Of a stretch of 64,000 nucleotides of DNA, positions 27,860-41,119 are shown one piece after another; positions within the stretch are counted from its first letter, which is position 1, and every line of letters starts with the position of its first letter. A program made the translations under genes and the position numbers. The notes under the pieces are model-generated. The model saw only the letters and a program-made list of their open reading frames with translations, was not told the DNA's origin and made no database searches. The DNA comes from Trachelipus rathkii. Taxonomy: Eukaryota; Arthropoda; Malacostraca; Isopoda; Trachelipodidae. The stretch is taken from positions 1 through 64,000 of the forward strand of contig JABUQX010038972.1 in assembly GCA_015478945.1 (NCBI GenBank), in the 5' to 3' direction.

Positions 27860-28010
27860 CTTATATATACATATTATATATATATTTATATTATTAATAT
27901 ATATATTATATTATATATATATATATTATATATAAATCTATATATTTATATATATATGTTATATATATATATACTATATACTATAATATATTTATTATAT
28001 ACTATTATAG
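27860..28010. repeat. Imperfect (TA)n array
   Basis: TATA-rich run containing TATATTATA variants; the 95-codon plus frame through it is a repeat artefact. Confidence 0.85.
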
Positions 28011-28414
28011 TATTATCAGGGGCGTATACATAGGGTAGGCACGGTAGGTAGCTCCTACCCAATATTTTTTAGTCTTTTTAATAAGATAATTTAAATGGTA
28101 AAGTAAAATAAATTTATTTAGAATTTTATATTATAGAAAAAAAAGAAATGATTTATAAAATAAATTTAAAGAAATCAAAACAAAATAAATAATTTAATAA
28201 TTAGATTCATTTTGGAAAATTTTCCTTCCTACTCTGTCCTTAAGAGTAAAATTCCAAAGCGGTGGGCGTACGGGTAGATCTTCATGTTTCATATAGAATA
28301 TATAGAAAGAAGGCGTCATACCTTGCCTCTTGAGCGAAAATAAGCAAATTTCGCGAGTACGAAAACTTTCGCTCACCCAGTGAAATCGAACGAAATTAAT
28401 TTAAAAAAAAGATT

Positions 28415-28590
28415 TACTCTCTCTTCTCCTCTCTCTCTATCATCTCTCTCTCTCTTCTCTCTCTCTCATCTCTCTCTCTCCCTTTTATCTATCTATCTAT
28501 TATTATCTACTATTCTATCTATCTATCTATCTATCTATTATATCTATCTAACATCTATCTATCTAATCTATCTATCTATCTATTTATCAA
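28415..28590. repeat. Compound (CT)n and (TATC)n microsatellite
   Basis: CTCTCT runs at about 28415-28482 pass directly into TATC tetranucleotide repeats at about 28485-28588. The Ser/Leu and Ile/Tyr-rich frame is a repeat artefact. Confidence 0.9.
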
Positions 28591-28654
28591 TGTACGATAT
28601 TTTCAATTATGGTGGACAGAGTGAACATAAATGTTTACCATATATTTGCTGAGT

Positions 28655-30295
28655 TAAGTTTTGGAATAGAGGCGGTGAAGGTGTTTTGCTTTATTGAATT
28701 TTAATAATATGTAACATTTTTATTAATTAAGTGTTGTTTACCTTTATATAATTAAAATAATTATTTAACAATTCTGGTAGGCCTATGTCAGGCTTTGAGT
28801 CAATCTTATGCATATAATACACATAATAAAACATAGCTTTATTCTAAAGGACGTGATATAAAAATAGTTTCCTTCAAATTGTCGTTTATTGCAGTGTTAA
28901 AGAGATTTTCGATATCTATTAGAATGGAATATTATAGATATATAATATTGTAATTATCTAGCTCCGTAATTTTTAAAATTGCTTAATAAAGGAGAAATAT
29001 ACCTATATTAGTTTACTATCTATTCGTATATATTATATATATATATAAATAATAAATATGTATTACTATTACTGAATACTTGCAATGGCCGAGATTTAAT
29101 ATAATTGATAATAATAAGTTATAGACATTTTTATAATAATTATTTATTTTATTTATATTTATATATAACTTTTGCTCTACCCAAGAGTGCTTAATACAAA
29201 TTAGGTCCCTTTGATATTATTGATCAATATAAAAAACCCACTCCAGAAGTATATTAACTAGGTTATTTATTGTATATATATATTATATATATTATTATAT
29301 TATATTTATAATATATTAATACTATATTTATCTTTATATATAATATATATATTATATAATATATTTTATATATAAATATATTAATAATATATTATTATTA
29401 TTTATATTATATATAATATTTTATTATATAGATATATATATTATATATAGTTATTTATATTTATAATTTATTATTATTTATTATTATATATAATTATTTT
29501 ATTAATTTATTTATATATATAATATTATATATATTATATTTATTTAGATATGTATATATATATAGTTATATAATAAGAATTGATAATATCCTCAGGTAGT
29601 AATATCAATTCATTAACTATTAACTTACGAGTATTAGTAGTTGTTGATATCTTAATCCTCGTTATATATACATATGTATATTATATTATATAATAATATT
29701 TATATATTTAATAATATATTAATTATATAATATAATTATATTTATTTAATATAGTATTAATATATATAATTATAATATATATAATGATTATAATATTATA
29801 TATAAATAATAAATTATATATAATAATAGTAATAGTATATTATATATATTTATATATAATTTCTCTTTCTCGCATTTACTTATATAAAGTTTTTAGGAAG
29901 TTATAAAGTATGAAGTAATTATGTTTAAGTGTGTTTGACTTTTACGGTCCTTTAAATACTTAGAAAGGCTTTTCAATTTGAACTTTTTATATATTTAATT
30001 TTATTTTTATATATTTGTTTCTTGTTTTTTTCTTTACCCTTTAAATAATAGTGACAGGTTCCACACTCATCAAAACAACCCTTCTCTTCTTTAATATATA
30101 TTATAGGATTTGTAATTATAGCATATATATATAATTATTTATATTAATAATATATTAATATAGTTATTATTTATATTAATTTATTTATCTATTAATATAT
30201 ATATAAGAGTTTAATTATTTATTATATATAATTTATAATATTGTATATAATAAATTATATATAATTATATTGATATTAAAATACCCTTAAGTTAA
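28655..30295. repeat. AT-rich non-coding DNA with imperfect TA arrays
   Basis: Unique AT-rich DNA to about 29260, then imperfect TA/TAT/TAATA arrays at about 29270-29580 and 29665-29860. AT-rich unique DNA with a shorter TA stretch (30100-30280) follows. No gene is visible. Confidence 0.8.
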
Positions 30296-30299
30296 TTTC

Positions 30300-30376
30300 A
30301 ATTCTAGCTGGATTTAAACCTTGGAAGCCCAGGCAGATGGCCGAAGTGGTTTGTAGACTACGCCGATGGACTAAAG
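30300..30376 (-). repeat. tRNA-derived SINE-like promoter region, copy 1
   Basis: On the minus strand TAGTCCATCGG (30373-30363) fits an RNA polymerase III A box, and GGTTTAAATCC (30320-30310) fits a B box with one mismatch to GGTTCRANNCC. The spacing is tRNA-like. The intervening CATCTGCC and the poor folding argue for a tRNA-related SINE head rather than a functional tRNA. Copy 2 lies 320 bp away in the same orientation. Confidence 0.5.
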
Positions 30377-30625
30377 AGACGCGGAGTATTCATGTGTGAT
30401 AATATATATCACCATCAAACAGTGAACACAAAGCACTCTCCGTCACATCTCGTGGTTATTGTAAACAGGAGCATCTGCACAGAAGTGATAATAATACAAT
30501 TATTTAATACTCAGGGATATTAATGATTATTGATAAGAATAATGCATTCATTACATTCTCATTTACATTTCACCGCAGTTTGTGATATTATATGTATAAA
30601 ATTATAACCCTTTTTTAGTAATTTT

Positions 30626-30692
30626 GTAGATTGCAAACCTGGAGACCCTTAAGCAGATGGCGTAGTAGTGTTTTGACGACTAGGCCACTCGT
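30626..30692 (-). repeat. tRNA-derived SINE-like promoter region, copy 2
   Basis: Minus strand: TGGCCTAGTCG (30687-30677) is a good A box and GGTTTGCAATC (30639-30629) a good B box. CGCCATCTGC lies between them as in copy 1. No acceptor stem could be paired. Confidence 0.55.
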
Positions 30693-31494
30693 AAATGAGA
30701 TGATCTAAAATTACTGCATTTAAGAAAGGGAATCCCAGCCTAATGTATTTTTGATATTAGAAGAATTGGTTTTGTGTTTTTGAATAAAAAAAATATAAAT
30801 TTACTTTTTTTCAATTATGCAAGTCTATCTCTAATTAATACTTGTCAACTTTTGGATGATTAATTTGACGATAACCCGTTGCAACTTATGTCTGACGAAG
30901 AATTTTACTTCAGTCTACAGTTATAATAAAATCTTATAAATTAAAAAGATGAATATGTCTGATATATATTTTATTTCGCACTATTCATTAAACCACGATA
31001 TTCATCTAGCTTCAATCAGATAGATCCTTACAACTACAATAAACGAATCACATTGAGCATATGGAAATTATACTGATCTTCTAGAAAATGCAATTTGTTG
31101 TATTCGATTTGAAAAGTAATATGTTTTGTGTGATTGTGGATAAATTACTATGAAGCCAAGTGAACATAACGCACCGTAGGAAGAGTTGGAGTGTCCTTAG
31201 AAATGTATGTACGTAACGAAACAAAAGTGGACCGCTTTAATAAGTAAGTGCGCGAGCTTGAGGCACTTATATTCGACGATGGATAGTCGTTCGAGATTGC
31301 TACAAGTGAGGTGAAAGAATTGATGATTTGGAGTGTGACTATCTTGGTCGACATATTAGTCGAGGCAAGCGTTTCTTACTGACATTAATAATAATTATAA
31401 AGTAAGTAAGAAGAAACTAGCAAATAACCAAATAATGTGTTTGAAACTTTAAAACAAATTTTCTCTACCAATTTTATCAAACTTTCTTAAAAAC

Positions 31495-31680
31495 CATGCA
31501 AGCAAATCGCTCCATTGAAATTTGTTTGCTTTCAAATGTATAGTTATTGTATTTTTTTTATTTATAATTAAATACAAGTTACATTGTTTAGTAATTTGTA
31601 ATATATTTCTAGATTAGAGTATACATAACGCATGCAAAGCTACATACGCTCCATTGAATTTGTTTGCGTTCATTATATTT
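31495..31680. repeat. Two direct copies of a CATGCAA...CGCTCCATTGAA motif
   Basis: CATGCAAGCAAATCGCTCCA at 31495 and CATGCAAAGCTACATACGCT at 31632 begin related segments. Both continue with CTCCATTGAA(A)TTTGTTTGC and TTCA. The period is about 137 bp. It looks like a diverged tandem duplication in AT-rich non-coding DNA. Confidence 0.55.
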
Positions 31681-31799
31681 GTTATTCATGGATGTACAAG
31701 TTAGTGTTTGTAAGTCAATTAGTTTATTTAAATTGTTTTTAATTTTTATACTTATTAGATAATATCGTCAACATTAGTCTTTTTAGATATGCTATAGCA

Positions 31800-31970
31800 A
31801 GATTAAATATATTATATATAGTATATATTTTATTTAATTATTAATAATATATTAATAAATATTATAATATATATATATGATATATATATTAATATATATA
31901 TATATATAATATATATATATAAATATAATATATGATATATATATAAATAGTAATAATATTTATATATTTT
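31800..31970. repeat. Imperfect (TA)n array
   Basis: TATATA/TAATA/TGATATA repeats, about 170 bp. Confidence 0.85.
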
Positions 31971-32204
31971 ATCTATTGTTGTGAAAAGACACTTACTTAA
32001 GTAGGAATAATAGAATAGTTTTTTTCTAATTAAGTTTTTAGATGTTTTCTTATATATAAATAAATTATTTTTTCAATATCAATAAAACATTTATTTATAT
32101 GCTCAGTAACTATTTTCAAGCAGAGCGGATTAGATAAATTATATAAAACTTTGAAATTTTTGCTTTCATTTAAAAATGTTGACTCTTCCTAATTCAAAAG
32201 GTTG

Positions 32205-32420
32205 GCTCGATACTACCTAGATAGGTCTAGGGCGGCAGGGCTACAGCCGGCCTTTTACTTTAGTTCTTTAAAGGAGTGAATGACAGCATTGAAATGTCTT
32301 GCGGATCGAAAACAAGATTCCTTGTAGACTGAAAAAATATATGAGTGTTTCCCAAAACCGAGAGGTAAAGAAGATTGCTAGTTTCCTAGAAAGGGAAAAC
32401 CTTTACATGAGATAATATAA
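32205..32420. repeat. Dispersed repeat, copy 1
   Basis: Shares ordered landmarks with 54150-54390: TAGGTC, CAGGGCTA, a CCGGCCTTTTACTTT / CCGACCTTTACTTTT block, GAGAG near the middle, then AAGAAGATTGCTAGTT, followed by a diverging tail. Both copies are in the same orientation. The repeat class is unknown and no ORF is visible. Confidence 0.55.
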
Positions 32421-32599
32421 CTCAAGAACTAGCATTCTCGGAACTATTTCGTTTCAGAGAATGTAGTTCTTAGAAGTTGCTCTGGATCAAGGTTTTCAGG
32501 GAACTGTGAGGAAAGAAGATGCTGGGTCGCAATGAAGTCAAGGTGGATAAGGCGGACTACACTGGAAGATTTGCGTTAGATTGTAAAAAGTCTAAAGAA

Positions 32600-34960
32600 T
32601 GGGTATAATTATATAGTTTATATAAAATATCATATATTTTATATTTAATATGAAATAATATAGTGCTTTTAAAGTCAATATAATGAGTTTTATATATATA
32701 ATTATAGATATTATATAATATATATATCATAATATTTAATTATATATATGATTAATATATAATTTATAATATATAAGAATATAGAGATACTCCATGAGAC
32801 TCATGATATCATAGGTTCTTGACTGATAGGAAGTTACTATAATAAATCGATGTAATTTAAAGTTATGATTTGTGTAAAGTGTATTCCAACGCTGATTTAT
32901 GAGTTAATTTTGGTACACTATCGTAATAAGAATCACACAGAAACTGATTTTGTATGCTTTTTTATATATTAATATTTCAAACTTAGAAAGGTACATTAAA
33001 GACGTTCTTTATCTATCGATTCGGTTTCTAATATGCGTACCGAGGGTAGGAGTGACAGGGTCGGCAGATCGTCATCTGCGCGTTTAGACGTGATATCTGT
33101 GGGCATCCCTGGCACGTATCTTGTACATTATTTTACAGTTAAATAGAGGTGTTATAACTAATTATATTATGTCTCTATTAATAGATCTCTTGTAAGTGTT
33201 TTATTTAAGACGCTGTATTGTTTCATAAGTGATGTAATAGATAAAAAATAAAACAGGTTCTCAAGTAGTTTTTGACTCCACTCTTGACTAATCGTTCTAA
33301 TAACTTTATATATATATTGGAATCGATTAAATAACAGTAAATTATTATTTTGAGCTTTGTCTACGGAAAAATCTCCATGTTTTATTATTAATATATAAAA
33401 ATTATAATACTTATATCTTAGTATACAATATATGATAACAAGATAATGGGGATATAAATAATATAATATGAACTACATACTTTAATATACCTGTTTTTTT
33501 ATTGATATATTAGTAATCGGGAAGAGTGATATATATTTTATATAATTATAATATATATATATATCTAATGTACCCATTATTAATGACTCTAACTCACTCA
33601 GTTACCAAACAACGCAGCACAACAAACCCATCAATAAGTATAAATAGTACCTCGTATCATCTCTTTACAATAAGTATAAGATAAGCTTATCGTGAGAAAT
33701 AAGTTTCGAAAGCTTATTATAGCCAATAACATTATCATAAAAATACTATGTCGTATAGAAATTTTATGTATAGGAAAATATGATATATTTTTTTATTTTT
33801 TTTTTTATTATATATATATAATATTACTTCTAAATTATATACTTAAATAATAGTATATAGTTATATAACAAGATAGATATATATATAATTAATTAATAAT
33901 ATTTATTATATTGGATCGTAAAGAGTAAGAGTGTAAAAGTATAGTATAATAAATATATATATAGTAGATATATATTTATATTCTAATAGAGAAGCTATTT
34001 ATTAGAAGAATTGAACATTACATATGAATATTATTTTAACCTACTTTTTTATGTTGGAGTAGCTCGAACGTGGAGGGTATGGTAAAGTAATATATAGGTA
34101 TAGTATAGATACTCTTTCAAGTCACTTTAATCGTCGTAGTGAAGGTGATTGTTGGTGAAATATCAGTGCAGGCTCTAACACGGCTGCTGTCGAGCAAGTA
34201 GCAAGAGAGACTCTCCAGTGTTGAATTGAAACTACTTTAGTTGCATTTATTTCGTATTTTCACGTCTGGAAGTATTTGAATAAATTCAGAGTGGGGAGAC
34301 AGATCATTTTTTTCTCTCCATAAATAGTAATAAACAACTGTGGTCATTAAACAAAAATGATTGTTAGAAAAATTGCAGTTATTTTTAATACACTTTCTCT
34401 CAGTATTATTATTCAATGTATACCAGGAGATAATGTTTACTCGATAGTTCAAAGTTCTTCGGAAGACAAGCTTTATTCTAGATAAGTAATAAATTAGTGC
34501 TGAATAGAATGTCTCTTCTCTTTGATGTAGTGATAAATGCGGATGAGTCTTTATACGTATGATTAGGTTTTTAAATAACTACATAATAACTGTAGGATCT
34601 TCGTGTACACTTATAAATTATGCCTGTGGTCTTGCTTTATTTATGATAAATTAAACATAGTCTTAGAAGTTAAAAAGATAAGAAATTTTTAAATAAAATA
34701 AAATTAATAATTAGCATATATAAAATGAATTTAGGAAATAAAATGTAGTTGTTGCAAGAATAGCTTGAATCATATACGAGGATATCGTGTTCTCCCATTT
34801 CTAATTTAGCCTAGAAATTTTTCTAGCTATATGGCCTGAGTATGATATCGATTCCTATATTTTCTTCCATAACGTTTGGCTTTCGTCTTACTCAGACATA
34901 TTTGAAGGTTTATATCATAAATTTTTATTTTGTTTAGCTACTTGAACTAATGGCTTAAAT
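32600..34960. other. AT-rich non-coding stretch, no gene recognised
   Basis: Contains short TA arrays (32690-32780, 33530-33570, 33810-33900) and chance frames only. The 71-codon minus frame at 34237-34452 shows no domain. Confidence 0.5.
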
Positions 34961-34969
34961 AATACATAT

Positions 34970-35800
34970 ATATATTATATTATTTGAAAGTATAATTCTA
35001 TCATATATCCTAATTTAATAATTATATTATTATTATAATTATCATATATATAATGATATTAATATATTATTATATATAATATCATTATATATATATATAT
35101 ATTTAATATTATAATATTATATATAATTATTTAGATTATATAGTATATATAATAAATATAAATATATAATATTAGTTATATATATATATATATATATTTA
35201 GTAATTATCTATATAAAATAATATAATTTATATTATTATATAATATATTATTATTAATATATAATTATATTATTATAATTTATTTAGTATATATTATATA
35301 ATATTATATATATAATATATCTATATTAATATATATATTATAATTATATTATTTATATATAATATATATTATATATGTATATTAATATTTATATTTATTA
35401 TATTAATATATTTATATAGTATATTATTATTTATAATTTAATATTTATATATTATATATATATTAATATATATTATTAATAATTAATATATATATATATA
35501 TTATATATTATTATTTATTAATATTATTATAATAATATTAGTATATATTAAAATATATATATATGATATTATATTAATAATAATAATATTTAATATTAAA
35601 TATATATATATTATATATAGTATATTATAGTTATTTATATAATATTTATATTATATATATAATTATATTTTATTATATAATATTTTATATTTAGTATAAT
35701 TATATTATTATCTATATATATATTATAACATATTTATAATATAGTTATTATTAATATAGTATCTATAATATATATATATATATTATTATATTATTAGTAT
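34970..35800. repeat. Long imperfect (TA)n / TTATAT array
   Basis: About 830 bp composed almost entirely of A and T in TA, TAT, TTA and TAATA permutations. Confidence 0.9.
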
Positions 35801-36835
35801 TGATAAACTGATTATATGTATTTCTATAATAATATAAGGTATTATTATTATCTTGAATTACTACAATTAATAAATATTATTAAATTACTTAAATATATAT
35901 CGGTGCTTATTTGGTATTTTATATATTCATAATATATTGATGCTATATAATTTTTATCTACATATCATTATAATATACATAAGAATAGTTCTCAGTAATA
36001 TATAAAACAACTATGGGTTTATTTTAATATATATAATATACTATAGTATGTATCTGTGTGAAATATATATAGTAAGTTAAATTACCCGTTAATTTAAGTA
36101 TGTAGTTATATCTATATATAATTATTAGTAGTATAAAGGCCTATATATTAATTTGTTATATATATATACTAATTTATTATACTATCTCTAGTGAGAGATA
36201 GTTATCATTCCAAATGTATGCAAAAACATCTGCATCATGAAATGTTCGTATGCCTATGTTATGTAAATATATATCGTATCACAGATGTATTACTTTGTGC
36301 ATATGATGAGAAAATAGGGGTGATATATTATATTTATGTATTAATAGAATATTTGTGCATAGCTAAATTTTTATTATTTACTCTAGTTTGCTAGTATGCA
36401 GAACTCGAAAAACAATCTGCTTCGCTTAACGAAAAAATAGCCGCTTTTCACTTATTATAGTTATTTCTTTTTTCAATTTTTTTATAAGGTCGATATTAAT
36501 ATTATTAACAATACATTATTATTCAATCAAATGGTCAGAAAAAGAGTTTATTATAATATCAATTTTAATTAATAAAATGTTATCTTCAATACGATAGGCC
36601 TTACCGCACGACTAAATACTGACTTAAAATTGACTTAAATTTTTTCCTCATTATGCCTTTAAAACGCATAGTCATTAATATGCTTCTATTAGGAGGAGGA
36701 GTTTTAAAAGTAAGTCAGGAAAAAAAAAACAGAGTTCCAGTTATTGTTTTTTTTATCATACTCTTTCTATAGTTTGTTTGAAAGCATTTTGCCTCTAAAT
36801 TATATGTATTTAATTTATGAATATTAAAATGATAT
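35800..36835. other. AT-rich non-coding stretch, no gene recognised
   Basis: A 67-codon plus frame at 36191-36394 has no recognisable features. No other structure was found. Confidence 0.5.
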
Positions 36836-36837
36836 TT

Positions 36838-36933
36838 ATTATATATATATTATAGAATTATTATATATATATTATATTATATTATATTATATATATATAT
36901 ATATTATATTATATTATTAAATATATATATATA

Positions 36934-36975
<42 letters not shown>

Positions 36976-37198
36976 TATTTATTATATAGTATTATATAAT
37001 TATATATACTATATATTATTACTTATATATATATATATATATATTCTATTATATATATATATATCTTATTATATATATTATTATATTTATATATATATAT
37101 TTATATATATATATTATATATATATATATATTATATATTTATTATAGATATATATTTATATACTACTATATATTATTATTATAGTATATAATATTTTA
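36838..37198. repeat. Imperfect (TA)n array
   Basis: About 360 bp of TA repeats with TATTATA and TATCTT interruptions, immediately left of the inverted repeat at 37204-37760. Confidence 0.9.
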
Positions 37199-37203
37199 CA
37201 TTA

Positions 37204-37760
37204 TTAGTACCGATGATATCTCTAAAAATCAAGATAGGTACAAGAAAACTAATACAATATGGAATCAGCGTAAGAAACTTTTATGGAAAAATGATTTTTT
37301 TTTATCTCAAAAACTAGATAAGTACAAGAAAACTAAATAAATATATGGATACAGCGTATGAAATTTGTATTGAAAAAGGGAATTTTTTTTTATGTTTAAG
37401 TAAAAAAAACCATAGGGTAACCGCCAAGATGCCAAAAAGTCGGTCTCTACGGCTCCTTGGGGGACGACGAGTGGGACTTCGTCCCCCCTCTCCCCTCTAA
37501 CCCTAGAAAAATAAAAAAAAATTCATTACCCTGATTCCAATTATGACGAATCCCGCTTCATGAAATCTTTTTTTCTAAAAATTAAAAAAGCTGATGTCCA
37601 TATATATATTAGTTTTTCTTGTACCTATCGGTTTGAGATAAAAAAAAAAAAAAAAAGATCATTTTCATCAAATTTCATACGCTTGTTTGATTCCATATAT
37701 GTAATAGTTTCTCTTCGTAACTATCTTGTTATAGAGATATCATGCGGGTATTTTTTTTAG
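37204..37760. repeat. Inverted repeat with central GC-rich hairpin (MITE-like)
   Basis: The left arm (about 37204-37390) holds two tandem, roughly 95-bp units, each with ACAAGAAAACTAA, ATGGA(A)T(C)A(G)CGTA and a T-run followed by ATCTCAAA. The right arm (about 37600-37760) carries the reverse complement of one unit (TTAGTTTTTCTTGTACCTAT and TTTGAGATAAAA). In the centre GGGGGACGA (37459-37467) pairs perfectly with TCGTCCCCC (37479-37487) around an 11-nt loop. TA arrays flank both sides. A non-autonomous foldback or MITE-like element is plausible; no terminal signature or target duplication could be fixed. Confidence 0.6.
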
Positions 37761-37769
37761 TTTGATAAA

Positions 37770-37915
37770 TTGGCCTATATTATATATTTAATATTATATA
37801 ATATATATATATTATATATATTATTATATATATAATATATATTATATATATATCTATATTGTATATTAATTATATATATATAGATGAATATATATATATA
37901 TATATATTATTATAT

Positions 37916-37950
<35 letters not shown>

Positions 37951-38148
37951 CTTACTATATTATTATATATATTATATATTATTATAATATAAATATATAT
38001 ATATCAATCTATAATAATATATATATATATATATATATATATTATTATATATTATATATATATTATATATATATATAATTATTTATATATATATATATTA
38101 CTATATATATATACATATATATATATATTATATGTTTTATAGGATAAG
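37770..38148. repeat. (TA)n array
   Basis: TA repeats with TATTATA interruptions, right flank of the inverted repeat. Confidence 0.9.
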
Positions 38149-38214
38149 CATTTTCTTTAGTTTCTAGTTTAAAGATTGCTGCGTCCAAAGATGAGGCAGG
38201 AATCGGCACTGGAT

Positions 38215-38680
38215 ACTATAGTACTATTATATATTATATATATTATATTATATATATATTATATATTATATTTTATATATTATATTATTATATATATATA
38301 TATATATATAATATAGATAATTATATATATATATTATTATATATTTATATATATATATATATATATATAATATTATATATATAATATATATTATATTATA
38401 TATATATGATATATTATATATATATATATATACTATTTTATTATATATATATATAGTATATAATATATTTATTAAATATTATATATATATATATATATAT
38501 AATATATATATATATTTAGTATTATTATATATTATTATATATAATTATATATATTATATATATGTAATATTATATATATATATAAATATATATTATATAA
38601 TATATAATATTATTATATTATATTATTATATATATATATATATTAATTAATATATATATATATATATATATATGAAACCT
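38215..38680. repeat. (TA)n array
   Basis: About 465 bp of TA repeats, separated from the previous array by 65 bp of unique sequence. Confidence 0.9.
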
Positions 38681-38811
38681 TCTTGTGATTGTTTAGTGCA
38701 AGTATAATAAAAACAGGAATAAATTAAAGTTAAATTATTTTTCATAACTTTATTTTTAGCTATTCATGTAAATAAAATATATTATATGTGTATAAATTAT
38801 GTTTTTTACAG

Positions 38812-39271
38812 GATATATATATTATATATATATATATATTATATAATATATATATAATATATAATATATAAATATATATATATTATATATTTATGTATGT
38901 GTATATTTATATATATGTTGTAGATATAGATATATATAATTATATATTATATTATATAATATAGTATATTATATATAAATATTATATATATTATATATAT
39001 ATATATTATTTATATTATATATATATTATACATTATTATTAATATATTATATTATATATATAATTATATATATATATATATATATATTATAATATATATA
39101 TAATATATGTAATATATATATATATATTATAAATATTATATATATATATAGTAATTATATATTATATATATACATACTTAATATATTATAATATATATAT
39201 ATATATATTTAATATTATTATATATATATATTTATATTTAATTTATATATATATATATATATATAATAGTA

Positions 39272-39304
<33 letters not shown>

Positions 39305-39320
39305 GTATCAATATTATATA

Positions 39321-39360
<40 letters not shown>

Positions 39361-39508
39361 TATATATAAATATTATATTATAAATATATATATATATTAT
39401 ATATATATATTATATATATGATATTATATATTATTATATATATATATATATATATATAATATTATATATATTATATATATTATTATATATTATTTATATA
39501 TATATATG
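38812..39508. repeat. (TA)n array
   Basis: About 700 bp of TA repeats with TATTATA, TAATA and TATGTA variants. Unique AT-rich sequence (38680-38812) separates it from the previous array. Confidence 0.9.
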
Positions 39509-39634
39509 CCAAGATTAACGAGGCATCTATGAGAAGATCTCTGGCCAATAATAATTAAAAAAATTTAAATGTCCTTGATAGCTTTTCATTGATTAATCAT
39601 TTGTAAAGTCTTTTTACGAAGAAATTTTTGTGCG

Positions 39635-39774
39635 TCAAATGTAATGTAGGGCTTCATCCTGATACATGTCTTCTAATGCTTCATGTTCTTTATAAAAATT
39701 TGAACTATTTAATTCATTTAAGATATGTTGTTGAACATTCTCTCCTCTAAAGTGCAAAACCACCTTGAACAATG
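39635..39774 (-). CDS. Candidate terminal coding exon, unknown gene
   Basis: On the minus strand a good acceptor (pyrimidine-rich CCTTTTTATTTCAG ending at 39775) is followed by a 45-codon open frame (phase 2) ending in TGA at 39637-39635. The peptide starts LFKVVLHFRGENVQQH and ends EDMYQDEALHYI. Its mixed, hydrophilic and acidic composition is unlike the repeat-driven frames nearby, which suggests protein coding. I do not recognise the family. Upstream exons would lie at higher coordinates; none was identified convincingly. It could also be a decayed transposon ORF fragment or chance. Confidence 0.35.
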
Positions 39775-39784
39775 CTGAAATAAA

Positions 39785-41025
39785 AAGGAAATGGCAAAAG
39801 TTTTCAAAATTTTGAAATAGTTTTCTTCATTTAAACTCCCAGTAAATGGTGATGCTATTTATTTAACTTAATTTACTTTAAATACAATTTTAGCTTTTAA
39901 ACTATGCGATTGGATTTTTTTATATATATATTGTCAGGGAGATTTTATTCTCCAGCTTGTCGTGAAATTTCACAACTCTTTCATCTCATTTCCAGACAGA
40001 GAACTCTCATCTCCATATCCATAGAACGCGATTTCAAATATTTAGTATTTAATGTGAAAGAAAATTACGTCTCTTAAACTTAAATTGGAAATTTCATTTT
40101 AGAAAATCCCTAAAATGAACTTTCGTTGATTTGTGAGAATACCAACTATTCCTTAAGACCTTTTATCAGCTGATTTAACCCTAATATACGTCAGCCATGA
40201 TAAACATAAACAAAGTTAGCAACACTATAGGATTCTTGATTAAAAGACTAATGTGTTGAGGATTGAGGTAAATTATTTCCCTTATTGAATTAGAATAATT
40301 ATCTAGAGTTGTGAAAATTATTATAAAAATTGCACAATCTGAAATGTTCTAAAATTCTTCTGTTCTAATGTATTTCATTTATTTCAGGTTTTTCAACAAC
40401 AGCGGCAAAAACACTAAGGTGATTATTAGCAATATGTACAAAAGGAGAACATAAGTTTATTGACTTCCAGAAGCAATCTTTGTGTATATGAGCAGCTTGA
40501 TACAGTCCTCAAAAATCCCTCATCGAGAATCTTTATTAACAGATCTTGAGGGTTCTTTGCAAAACTCGTCTTTGTAGCTTCTTTGATTTGAAATTTATCA
40601 TTAAAAAAAATGAAAACGTTTATGAATAACTCTGTGACAACTTCTGGTGTTAGCTAATCTTAGGTTTTCTAAACGTGGCTGAACTGACGTAGCTAGTTTT
40701 TATTTTCGTTCTACTATCAATTTTCTAACAGTTTTAGGCAGCCTTAACAGCTCACTTATTCTGAGAGAGGATTTTTAGCGCTTAAGACCTTTAACAGTAA
40801 AACCCCTATTAAAAATCACTGAGCCCCAATCCACCAAAGACACTCAAAGTTCTTTGTGTTAATTTTGAAATGCCATTTCAATTTTGATCCTATTATAATA
40901 TATTGTATCGTTTGATTGAGATGATTTGGCGACATGATTTAAATACCTTCGAAACGTCCAAATAATTTCGTCAAAGAATTTTATTTTATTAAAATTATAC
41001 ATTTTCATTAATAGTCATAGAAAGT
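39785..41025. other. Unique AT-rich DNA, mostly unassigned
   Basis: About 1.2 kb without microsatellites. The minus-strand stretch 40410-40595 is weakly reminiscent of a hAT transposase C-terminal dimerisation region (see findings). Otherwise nothing is recognised. Confidence 0.4.
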
Positions 41026-41029
41026 TATG

Positions 41030-41085
41030 GTATATATATATAATTTAATATATATATATATATATATATAATTATATATTATATA

Positions 41086-41119
<34 letters not shown>

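Noticed and set aside
30300..30692. Functional tRNA genes
   Set aside because: A and B boxes are present, but no acceptor or anticodon stems pair convincingly; a tRNA-derived SINE fits better.
36838..39508. CRISPR-like array or origin of replication
   Set aside because: There are no regular repeat-spacer units; the region is imperfect TA microsatellite in a eukaryotic genome.
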